Made by a program: the position numbers and the translations under genes | Notes under the pieces: generated by a model | The model's database searches: none | Seen by the model: only the letters and a program-made list of their open reading frames with translations | What the model was told of the DNA's origin: nothing | Source: Viola odorata | Lineage: Eukaryota > Streptophyta > Magnoliopsida > Malpighiales > Violaceae | DNA length: 64,000 nt | Reading direction: 5' to 3' | Assembly: GCA_963691705.1 (NCBI GenBank) | Contig: OY829539.1 | Coordinates: 59,494,327 to 59,558,326, forward strand | Part shown: positions 36,686 through 47,100 of the stretch, piece by piece | How positions within the stretch are numbered: position 1 is the first letter of the stretch | How the letters are laid out: every line of letters starts with the position of its first letter

Positions 36686-39621
36686 ATGGCGGCCAACAGC
36701 AACACTCCCTCTGTCCCGGCGGAGACTAAGTCTCCGCCGAAGGCGCTGCGGAAGATCATTAACTCGCCGGGAATCCATCTTCTTCCCGCTTGTTTCGATG
36801 CTTTAAGCGCTAAGCTTGTTGAAAAAGCAGGATTCGACTGCGGCTTCACCAGCGGTATTGTTACACTCTGACTTTTTTTCCCTCAATTTGTTTTTATTCA
36901 TCAAAACCACTGAATCTGCAAGAAAATGTTGATGTCCCTATTGCCTATTGTATTACTTGCATCAATCTTGAAACTTCTCTCTTTCTACTGATTGTTTTGT
37001 TTTTCACTCGAATCACTGAATTGGGAAGTGAGTGTTCATGACCCAGTTGCATAATATGCCCAAAGTGATTGTATTGCAAGTTGACTGTAATTTGTAAGGT
37101 TAGCTTGTAAGAATGATGAGGTTTTTTTTTTTGCTTCCAATAGGATTTTCTATATCGGCAGCGAGATTGGGTTTGCCTGATACGGGTTTCATTTCCTACG
37201 GAGAAATGATTGATCAAAGTCTTCAAATCACAGAAGCTGTGTCCATTCCTATTATTGGGGATGGAGATAATGGATATGGGAATGCCATGAATGTCAAAAG
37301 AACTATCAAGGGATTCATTCGAGCTGGCCTTGCAGGAATCCTTCTGGAAGATCAGGTTTGTTTCATGTTAAAATTGGTTTATTTCTAGTTTGTGATATAT
37401 TTCTTGACTTGTGATCTGTCCTGTCACCATTATTTAAGTTGTAAATTGCTAATGATGAGATCTCTGATGGTTATCTATCTGACAATGGCAGTTGTCTCCG
37501 AAAGCTTGTGGTCATACTCGTGGTAGGAAAGTTGTGTCTAGAGAGGAAGCTGTGATGCGAGTAAAAGCAGCTATTGATGCTCGGGCAGAGACAGGCTCTG
37601 ACCTTGTAATTGTGGCGCGAACAGATGCTCGTCAAGCAGTATCTTTTGAGGAAGCACTCTGGAGGTGCAAGGCTTTTGCTGATGCGGGAGCAGATGTTCT
37701 TTTCATTGATGCCCTTGCTTCAATAGATGAGATGAAGGAATTTTGTAAAATCTGTCCTTCAGTTCCAAAACTGGTATGGTAGCTTTTTGCCCATGTGACA
37801 CCCAAGTAGTACACATCTAATGTTGTGCAGAATATATTATTTGGTCTTGCTCTTAGCTGATTGAGAATATCTTCTCTGAAATTATCACATGTTCACATCA
37901 GAGGAGGAGGAATTGTCTGATGCTTTTATTCGTTTGGATTGGTAGAATGCATGCTATCGACATGAGGCTGTCTTCAGCTATCAACCTCTGATCACTAAAA
38001 GATCCAATGACTGTTTTAAGCATGGTTTTTCTGCACTTCTCTACTGTTTTCATAATGCTTAAAATGATCTAATCTTTCAAGGTTCCACTCAAAACGTTAG
38101 GCATCCTGGAGCTGTACACAAAATCTTGGTACTTTTTTTGTACATTTTGAAAATCAGATGCAAATTAGGTCAAAGTAATCAATTCTTCTGAGGATGTAGA
38201 TTTTTCCCACCAATAATTTAAGCCTCCTAGTTTTGGGCTTTTTATGGTTGCTTAGAATATGTGCTTAGCAATGTAGTTTGAGAAGATCATTCTTGAACAT
38301 TAAGAAAGAAGAAGAGAAGATCATTCTGACTTGAAAATGGAGTATTCCTCTGTATATATAACCTTTATTTGCTACCTGATCATTCATTTAGACTTTTGAG
38401 CCTTTTTCTTTAGCCTGTTGTATGCATATTAATGGAATTGTGGGTCCTCCTGTAATGCATCTACTTTCTGATTTTTCCTTAAATTCTGCACATTCTAAGT
38501 TATAATCATGAGAAAAATTTGGATAACAAGTGAGCATCTTCTTGAGAATCCCTTATGCTCATAGGTAATGAATGACCCATTGGAATTTTTCCTTTTGGAT
38601 AAACCTTAGGTTTAAGCTTAGGTTCTTTATTGAAAAGTATGAGGCACTACATCTACTGAAGGTAGATTGTCTGAACTCTGAAGTCCTTACACCAATGTTG
38701 CAGACCTTTTAGTTGAGCTGCTCCACTTAGTCTTCTTGATGGACTAGTCTTTAGTATAAGGAAGTCTCATATATGAATCGTAATTTATGGTAAATCTATT
38801 CTTAGGTTTCTTTATTTTTTCACTTCTAGTAGTGGCAATCTTATTAACAATGATTTTGGGATTTTACGAAAAAACTGATCTGAACTTTTGGATTGTGATC
38901 ATCTCACACCTTTGTATGGAAGTAGCTCTGCCTGCACAAATTTGTAGCACGTGTTGATGCTGATGGACGTTTTTTTTATTCCAATTTAGGCGAATATGCT
39001 TGAAGGAGGTGGGAAAACACCTATACTAACTGCTTCAGAGCTTGAGGAAATCGGATTCAAGCTTGTGGTTTACCCTCTTTCCTTGATGGCAGTGTCCATT
39101 AAAGCAATGCAGGTTATGTTTCTTCACCTTTTAAATGAAGTATTAATACTTTTCGGACTTGGTTGACAATCTTTTCTTTTTTGAATAAATTTGCTGAATA
39201 CTAAGGCTTGGTTTCTGTATAAGTCTGGACTTGTGTATTTTGAACACAATGTATTTCTGCTCTATATTGCGTAAAGTAATGGAGGTGCATGGTTGTAGTA
39301 ACAAAGCAATATACATCGACCGTTTTCCTGCATTTGATTACTATGTGTCTCATCAGGGAAAAGATCGTCTTTAAAGAACTAATGCTTTATTACTTGCCAG
39401 TATTTCTCCTTCTATTTCTGGTATATATACTCTTAGGAAGGTAGCTAATGTTCTTTCTGGTACTCTTATTTCAGGATGCACTGACCTCCATTAAAGGAGG
39501 TAGAGTTCCACCTTCAGAAAGCATGCCGACTTTTGATGAAATAAAGGACATAGTTGGTTTCAACGCGTACTACGAAGAAGAGAAGCGATACGCTGCCAGC
39601 ACTGCCCAGACACCTGAGTAG
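36686..39621 (+). CDS. PEP mutase/isocitrate lyase-superfamily enzyme
   Basis: Five exons: 36686-36854, 37144-37355, 37492-37773, 38990-39112, 39475-39621; 310 residues. The TIM-barrel family signatures are clear: GDGDNGYG (95-102), which carries Mg-binding Asp residues, LEDQ (124-127), KACGH (131-135), the position of the catalytic K-x-C-G-H loop, and ARTDAR (169-174). Plant relatives are named carboxyvinyl-carboxyphosphonate phosphorylmutase (Arabidopsis At1g21440/At1g77060 group). That name comes from distant bacterial enzymes, and the actual plant reaction (C-C lyase, hydrolase or mutase) is unproven. The N-terminal 20 residues are short and Pro/Ser-rich with no convincing transit peptide. 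The ATG at 36686 is the first in frame; only a GTG lies further upstream. It is a paralogue of the gene at 44171-48986. Confidence 0.9.
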
Positions 39622-41330
39622 CTGTAGTAATCCAAAAGCTATATTCTTGAAGAAAGTCATTGGTGTTTCTCTATGTTATATAGTATCGCTAATGATGAAA
39701 TAACGAGGGGGAGGGGAACGAAAAGAACAAGCCATGTTATTGGTGAAATGAATCAAATAATGAATAATTTGAGGCTTGGCTTTTCTGCCTTTTTTTAATT
39801 GCCAAGCAAGTTTTCCACCTTGTTTTTGTTGGGAAGGTTCTATTCATCTATCTTTTAGCAGGTTCGGCTCCTCACATATTTTGGCTAAAACATCATGAAC
39901 TCGTTCGAGCATGAGAAGTTTGCGAAGCCTATCAATGAGATCTTTGCCGTCATTGGCCTCTGTGGAAATAATTGCCGGTCTATCAACATCCCATGTTTCC
40001 CATTTGTCATTCCGATTTCTTCTTATTGATTGACATCTTGTGAAACGGAGTTAAAAAGACGATGCATTTCCAGTAAAATGAAATGAAATCAATATATAGT
40101 TGCGCCTAGCATGGTTCAAAATGGTCGTAGAAGATGAGGTCGGGGCACCAAAAGGCCATAGTTTTGGCCACAGAATCACCAAAGGAGTTCATTTCAATCA
40201 GTAATACTTACCAAAACATGCTTTCTGTATTTTGTACAGGAAATGGGAAAGACACACCTAAGAGGCATTTCATCAAGCAGTTACGGTGCATAAAATATTC
40301 GGCACTTTTGTTCTAATAACAGCATCAAATTTGCCATTTACTACATTACAATCTGAAAAAAAACACGGACATCCACCTAACTCAAGCAAAATAAAGGATA
40401 CCTAGATCATTATTCGAGAAATTAGTGAAAAAAGATATAATCCATTAAAGAGCACAGGGGCAGAGGAGACACATTTGCAATTTGGCATACCTACCAAGTA
40501 ACTGTACTATAGTAGAAAATCTTAAATTGTACTTTGAAATGGAAGAAGTAAATATCTTATACAACATTGGCCACAACAAGTAGTTTATGTCTGCAACCCA
40601 ATTTTAGGTGAGTACATGAGTATTCCATTTGCTAATAGTGAAACAGATCGTCCGGCACTCTGTGTTTTGGGTTTCAGTTCCACAAGCAATCTCTTCAAAG
40701 TGTTAAAGATTTGTTTTCCCTGTGATGGTGTCAATTCGCTTCCTTTACCTTCTCAGTCTGATGGAAAACCTTTCCTGTTGGGGAAATTGGAGTGCTAAAT
40801 GGGGGCTCGTGGGCATGTTTTTCTCGCACTTGCGAAGAAGAAGTGGAGATTTGGGTTATGAAGGAATCCTGGACCAAAATGTTTTTCATTGACAACTTAC
40901 GGGACCCAAGTATGGGCTTTTATTGCAAAGTAACATGATTCAGGACACGAAGATTTTGCAGATTGAAGGATATTATAGAGGAATTACCTACAACCCTTCC
41001 TTTGTTTCGCTTCAGGAGAACAATTGACTGTACTGTCAAGAACAAGTATGTTCATCATTTGTTCAATCTTTTACAATGATATTGCACTAAAAAGTGATAT
41101 CTAGTCTGCTAAAGACTACCGGAACAAGGATGTACTAACAATCAAAGAGGCTTTCAGCTGAGGAGTTTTCACTTTAAGATACAAACCGATTCCTTTCAGG
41201 ATTACTATTTTATTTTTAATATATTTTAGAATACTAAGATTACAGAAGTCAGAAACCCACAAGGACGGATAGGTATTATAGTCGGCGAGTTGGTATAAAT
41301 AGAGTCTCGTCAATGGACCTAGAGTAAAGA
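39622..41330. other. intergenic region with coding-like remnants
   Basis: Downstream of the first PEP mutase gene. It contains an open, protein-like minus-strand frame at 39844-40050 and an ambiguous protein-like patch at about 40600-40800, then the PRP8 fragment. No intact gene was found. Confidence 0.5.
39844..40050 (-). pseudogene. unrecognised coding-like fragment
   Basis: A 68-codon frame open from the stop at 40051 to a TGA at 39844. It reads like a soluble protein: DKWETWDVDRPAIISTE, then a charged helix containing DLIDRLRKLLMLERVHDVLA. It has no ATG placed to start the whole frame, so it would be a terminal exon or a decayed fragment. The helix is loosely reminiscent of the PORR segment DLIERLCKLLM, but the similarity is too short to rely on. 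Confidence 0.3.
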
Positions 41331-41681
41331 ACAGCATTCTCGAGACTCATTCTGTTTCTTCGCGCACTGGAAGTGGATGAGGAGAAGGCAAAGATTCTGC
41401 TCGAAACCGATATCGATGAGTACCCAAATCACATCTGGCCATCTCTCAGAGGTGAAAACGATTGGATGAAGATTGAGATTGTCTTTAGGGATCCGGTATT
41501 GTCTGACTATGCCAACAAGAACAATATCCCAAACACTGGACTTCTGACTCAAACTCAGATCCGAGATATTATCCTTGGAGCTGCTCATCAGATCACTCCT
41601 TTTCCTCCTCCCCTTGATCAAGACTGTAACTATATAGTAATTTCTGGAAAAGGCAGAAACTTTGGTCGCTATTTTACCTAA
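41331..41681 (+). pseudogene. PRP8 fragment, probable pseudogene
   Basis: From 41331 the frame reads TAFSRLILFLRALE, then EKAKILLE, NHIWPSL, SDYANKNN and QTQIRDIILGA. This follows the order of the spliceosome core protein PRP8 between its RNase H-like and Jab1/MPN domains. After about 41590 the similarity stops, and the frame ends at 41681. It has only about 90 of PRP8's more than 2300 residues, many substitutions at normally invariant positions and an in-frame stop just upstream (41325). No other PRP8 exons are visible nearby. It is best explained as a decayed gene fragment. Transcription or exaptation cannot be excluded. Confidence 0.75.
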
Positions 41682-42316
41682 ATATTTTTGTTGTTCTCCT
41701 TTTTGTTGGGTTAGTTCTATATTTTGAATTTTTCCAGTTTATTTTCTGCTATTTCCTTCTGTTTCTAATAAGATGATCTTTGTTATATATTACAATTACA
41801 ATGATAAATCGACAACTTTTTTTTGTATTTGAAGGTCTATTATTTTGATTTGGGTTCCAGCATTTCCACTTCTTCCACCTTTTAAGCGGATTCGGCTTCT
41901 CTTAAAGCAAGTCTTGGATTTTTAAATCCTAACTTTGCATTCTATCTATTATGAAAAAATGGATAAATAAATAAATAACATCCATAATAAAAGAAACAAC
42001 ATTAATTTCATTTCTTGATAATAATTGGAGATTTACAAAAAGATTGATTAGAAGACCAAAAAACTAAAAAAAGGGAGTTGATGGTAATTAGCATCTATGC
42101 AACTCTAGCTAACCTCTAGCTAATGATCTAGTAAGAAGTTAACAAAGATGATACATAAATTAGCATCTACTAAAACTAGGAAATTAGAAACAACAACAAC
42201 AACTAAATTTGACAACCAATTACAAGAATTAAACATGGTACTAGGTGTTCCTTAGCAAGAATTGATCAATCTCCTCCATGATCAATGATTCTGATTGGCT
42301 ACACTCTGATCGTTTG
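41682..42316. other. intergenic, 3' side of bHLH gene
   Basis: AT-rich, probably includes the bHLH 3' untranslated region (minus strand). No coding signal. Confidence 0.5.
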
Positions 42317-43030
42317 TTATGGTCTGAACAAACTCTTTGGAACCAAACACTTCTCTTCTGAATACAACTTTTCCTGCATTCTTGGATATGAAAGAAGAGT
42401 TTCCAGTTCTTGTGTTGCTATGACCTCCTTTCTTTCCTGCATTATTACAGTAACTTAACTGACAAAAAAGACAACATTTGAGACAAGAAAGAAAAGATAA
42501 AAGTGAACAAAAACGAAAGAACTGACCTTATAAAATGATTCCATGAGTTGAAGAACACCAACTTGAGCTTGCAAGAACTTGACATAGTTGAAAGCAGCTT
42601 GAAACATTTGAGCAGTGTTCATCTTGTTCTCACCTGGGATCAGCTTCCTTAACTCACCTGTCTTGTCACTGATCTTCCTTCTCCTCTCTCTTGCAGCAAT
42701 GCTTTGTGCAGACAACATATTTCCTCCTAATTTCTGCTTCTTCACATTAGAAGTAGGCACAAAACTACCAGGATGGTATTGGTTTGCACAGCTCATCATC
42801 TGGGAATTCATCAGCCGGCAGGGTGGATGGAATTCTTGGAGGGTAAAGATTTCTGGTGGGAAGTGTGAGAGGGGAGGAGTGGTGTAGGTGTCTGAGTAGA
42901 ATGTGAGGTCATCAAGTTCATAGATGGAGTTGGTACCAGAAGTGTTTGAAGAACACGTGAACTTGTTGTCATTGTAGTCAAAGAATTGATCACCAGCTTC
43001 CATCTCTGTTGCATAAAAGCTGAAAGCCAT
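42317..43030 (-). CDS. bHLH transcription factor (bHLH52/53-like)
   Basis: Two exons, 43030-42527 and 42436-42317, joined in phase 0 across a 90-bp intron; 207 residues. The bHLH domain lies at about 107-158: basic region SAQSIAARERRRKI, loop IPGENKMNTA, helix 2 FQAAFNYVKFLQAQV. The C-terminus has RMQEKLYSEEKCLVPKSLF, a tail shared with Arabidopsis bHLH52/53 (At1g30670, At2g34820) as I recall it. The basic region has Ala where most bHLH proteins have the DNA-contacting Glu, as in the HECATE-type groups, so canonical E-box binding is doubtful. The start at 43030 follows a TTTCAG acceptor ending at 43046 that would close a leader intron. An ATG at 43108 in the same frame would add 26 residues if unspliced. 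Confidence 0.85.
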
Positions 43031-44170
43031 GGAGAGAATTGGAATCTGAAAGGGAGTAAAAGAGAGCAAAAATGGCATTAGAATCTGATTAGGGCTTGGA
43101 AAATCCATGCACTTGAATTCTAATCTTGACGATTAGCACCAGTAATGCTATACATACTACAAAATCTTTATACCAATTGATGTTTCAAAATCCGAGTAGT
43201 GTTCTTTAATAAGGATGAGAAACAAACAAAAAAGCTTACCATAAGACTTGAGAACTAAAGAAAAGCATAAGACAGAAAAGAGAGAGAGATACTACCTTAG
43301 AAGATTTGTTTGCTGCTGTAGATATTGTCACTTTGTCTGCAGTTTGTTTGTTGACTGATAAGAGACCACAGAGGAGATGATTGATTAGTTAACAAACCTT
43401 AATTATCAAACTATAAGCAAATTAACTGACTAACTAACTAACTACTAACACTTTTACTTGGAAGAAAAGAAATGCAGCTATGTTTGAGGGAGTGGGGATT
43501 GGGAAGTTGCATTTTAGAAGAGATGAAAGGGGTAACCGACTCCTAATTACTAGCCACTGATAACTGCCATATGTTTTGCCTGTTTATAAACTAAGCACTC
43601 AAATTTTGTCATGTGGAGATAGGGCACTTATAAACTCAATTCAACCTCTGAGTTTCAACAGTAGTTTATATCTCGTATTCGAATTGGAGCTTAATTTATA
43701 TCTATAGTTTATATCTGAAGGAAAATATTTCTAACAAGATTAACCTTTTCAATCTTATAAGATTGTGTTTAATTCATATCTCGATTTTGAATTTGGAGAA
43801 TGAAATAACCATTTAAAAATTATTTCTTTCAGCCTTCAGTTTTATATAAATAATAATAATAAAAAAATGAATTATCTATTAATTTTTTCTGAATTAAAAA
43901 AAAATCTTTTCCTTCGATAATATTCAAACGAGGTTAAAAATTGAGATAATGTCTAAACAGAAGTATAAATTTATAAATAAATAAAAAATCATCTAAACAA
44001 AATCATTTCACATAACAAAAATCACTCTAGATACATCTTTAACAACAAAAAGACAAAATAATAAAAGAAACAGAAGAAAAGACACATAAACCAGAGGTTT
44101 TTTTGATCTCAGAACACAGATAAATAAACAGAGTGGACTGGAGCAGGCTGTGACGAGAAACAAACTAACA
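43031..44170. other. divergent intergenic region, bHLH and PEP mutase 2
   Basis: Shared upstream region of two divergent genes. It includes a probable leader exon of the bHLH gene ending with donor AAG|GTAGTATC at about 43296 on the minus strand. Its TATA box is at 43583-43590. No extra gene is seen. Confidence 0.5.
43583..43590 (-). promoter_or_regulatory. TATA box of bHLH gene
   Basis: TTTATAAA reads on the minus strand about 550 bp from the preferred ATG. With a leader intron (about 43296 to 43046) the spliced leader length is normal. Assignment is by motif and position only. Confidence 0.4.
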
Positions 44171-47100
44171 ATGATGAAGCCGCAAGTGATTAGTAGCAGT
44201 AGTAGAGAGTGCAGTGTCTCTCATCGTCTTCTTCATTCGTCCTTTCTCACTACCACCAAGCCTCGCCCATCAACAGTATCATCCCTCTCCTTTCCAAGCT
44301 CTGTATCCAACCCCTCGCTTTTCACGCCCACCAAAACTAATCCTTCTGTTTCTTCTGTTCGTGCTCATCCACGCCGAGTGACTTGCTCTGCCCAGACAAC
44401 TCCTCCGGCTAAAGCCCTCCGTCAGATTCTAGATTCTCCTGGAATTCATCAGGGCCCTGCTTGTTTCGATGGTCTAAGCGCAAAGCTTGTGGAGAAAGCT
44501 GGTTTCCTCTACTGTTTCACCAGTGGTATGAATTTCTTCATGTCTTCTGCTGGTTTCTGCCTTTTTATTTTGTGTTTAGTTACTGTTAATGAATAATCAA
44601 GACTTGGGTTTTGCTTTAGTTGAGCTACTTAGCAATTATACGGCTTCAAATTTTGAATATACTTAGCTTTGGAGGTTTTAAATACTTATTTGTCCCTATC
44701 TCTTATTTTTAGCTGCAACATTAGTGCTTTTCTTGGTAGGATACATGGGTTTTGTATAACCAGTGTTTCAATTGATACAAAAAGTGAAGCATGTTTCTTT
44801 TTTCTTCTTTCAATTCTTGACGATCATGACTGTGGTTCATTGTACTTTCTGTTTATTTCTTCGTCTTTTGTATATAATTAAGTGCTTAGGCTGAATTTCT
44901 GAGCTTGCGTGAAATTTTATGATCTCTAGTAGCATGGTATGTGAATCTAATGTAAAGCCTTTCTGAATTTTGATTTGGTCAGCTTAGTGTTTAACTTCCT
45001 GCTGAGTTTCTACGAAATTCCATTTCTTCAAACTGTTATTAAATGCAAACTAAATATATGGATGGTTCCAGTTTCCCTTGTTCGTGAGCATAGGCTTTTC
45101 TTGCTTGGTTTGCTGAACGCATGACTGCTTGTATTAGGTTAGGTGGAGTTTCATTGTCAGGGTATCAATAGTTTTTTCTTTTCCATAGAAGAAAAATATT
45201 CAAGTAAGGAAACACTTTACATATGTCATCTGGTGCTTTCAGCACTTGGATAACATTAACCTAAAGTCATGATGGCCATAGCAGTGAAATATTGGAGGAT
45301 CTTGTTTTTCATCATTGGTGGTAGGTGTTGTTGACTTTAGGTGAGTGATCAGTTTACCGCATTGACAATGCAAGTAGAGAGAATAGAAGAAAAAATGGAG
45401 GCTAGGGATGACAAAAAAGTGCATGAAGAAATGAAGTTTGAATGCATTTTCACTTCTTCCATCAGCAGTAATCTAAATCATATTGCAATGTCAATGCATG
45501 TATTGTTGACTATTGCACATGAATCTTCATCTTGTCGGTTATCCTAGTGTGACTATTTCTGACACCCTGGCAGGTCAATTAATCCATTCTTGTCCTTTTA
45601 GGTTTTTCAATATCAGCTGCTAGATTGGGGTTACCCGATACTGGCTTTCTTTCATATGGAGAGATGGTAGATCAAGGGCAACAAATTTGCCAAGCTGTGT
45701 CAATTCCTGTTATTGGGGATGGTGATAATGGATATGGAAATGCCATGAATGTTAAAAGAACAGTCAAGGGGTATATTAGAGCTGGCTTTGCTGGAATAAT
45801 TCTTGAAGACCAGGTTTCGTAAAAAGGAATTTTTTTAATCTATTTTGTCTGCTTCTTCCTTGGCTTCCTTTATTCTGTTTGTCTTACTGCTTTGAGCATG
45901 CCAGAAGCGGAGCTTGTTGAATTAGCGTATTGTAGATAATATAATAAAAGCCTGAACCAGTCATTAAGCTGTTAAGAGACTAAAGGTCAAGAATTTGGGG
46001 TTTCTTAATGTGTTTTTCTCTAAAGTCACTCTGAGAATGGACTAGGGAGTTAGGAATCAGGGAATATTGCAAATAATAAAAATGAATTTCACTTCATTGG
46101 TACTTCTTGTTGACATAGGCTCTGACTGAACATAGGTGATCTGAACAAACCTTGTGTCTTTAACATCTATTTTACAAATATTCAACAAAAAGAAAATCCG
46201 TTTAATTTCCTTTTTGTTGATGTCTTTTTTCTTTTTCTTCTTTATGAGCTTTGATTGGATTGGAAATTTGGAAAAAAAAAATGATTGCTCTTTCCGTAGA
46301 GCTATAGTTCTGATGGTTAAAGTATGCGTCCTTAACAAGTCATTGATTTTTCATTGGAAACTGCAAACTGTTGTTTCGACTAATTGCTTACAGATATGAT
46401 TTTTCAAGGTGTCTCCAAAAGCTTGTGGTCATACACATGGTAGAAAAGTGGTGTCAAGAGAAGAAGCTGTGATGAAGATAAAAGCAGCTGTTGATGCTCG
46501 GGAAGAGTCTGCCTCTGACATTGTTATTGTGGCTCGTACTGATTCTCGTCAAGCAGTGTCGTTGGATGAGGCACTCTGGAGGTCAAGGGCTTTTGCAGAT
46601 GCTGGAGCAGATGTTCTATTTATTGATGCACTTGCTTCAAGGGAAGAGATGAAGGCTTTTTGTGGAATCTCTCCGTTAGTTCCAAAAATGGTAATCTTTC
46701 CCCCCATATTATAAGCCCATACCAAATAAGACTAGAGTGTTGTTTAAGCATTTAGGCTTGGCATAGTGTGTTGGATCTCTGAAATTACAATGCCAAGGAC
46801 AATTACAGTTTTTAGGTGTGCAATTTATGAAGAAACTTCTTCCCATGAATTATGCAGTCGTAAACATATGCATGGTTTCTTGTTCTGTAGATTCCTTCTG
46901 CTTCTCTGTCATTTCAATTTCTTACTATATATGTTGCGATGATGATGCATGATTCAAAACATTAAAAGATGTTTTTATATTCATTTAATATACATGCATG
47001 GACCAGGGAGTATTTGAAAGGAATCTTAGCTTGCACATAGCATGGAGATTGAGCGATGTGTTTACGCTGATGAAGCTTTTCCATTTCTGTGCAGGCCAAT

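Noticed and set aside
46295..46350. tRNA-like words (TAGAGCTATAG, GGTTAAAGTATGCG) in a PEP mutase intron
   Set aside because: Stem pairing and B-box could not be found, so no tRNA or SINE call is made.
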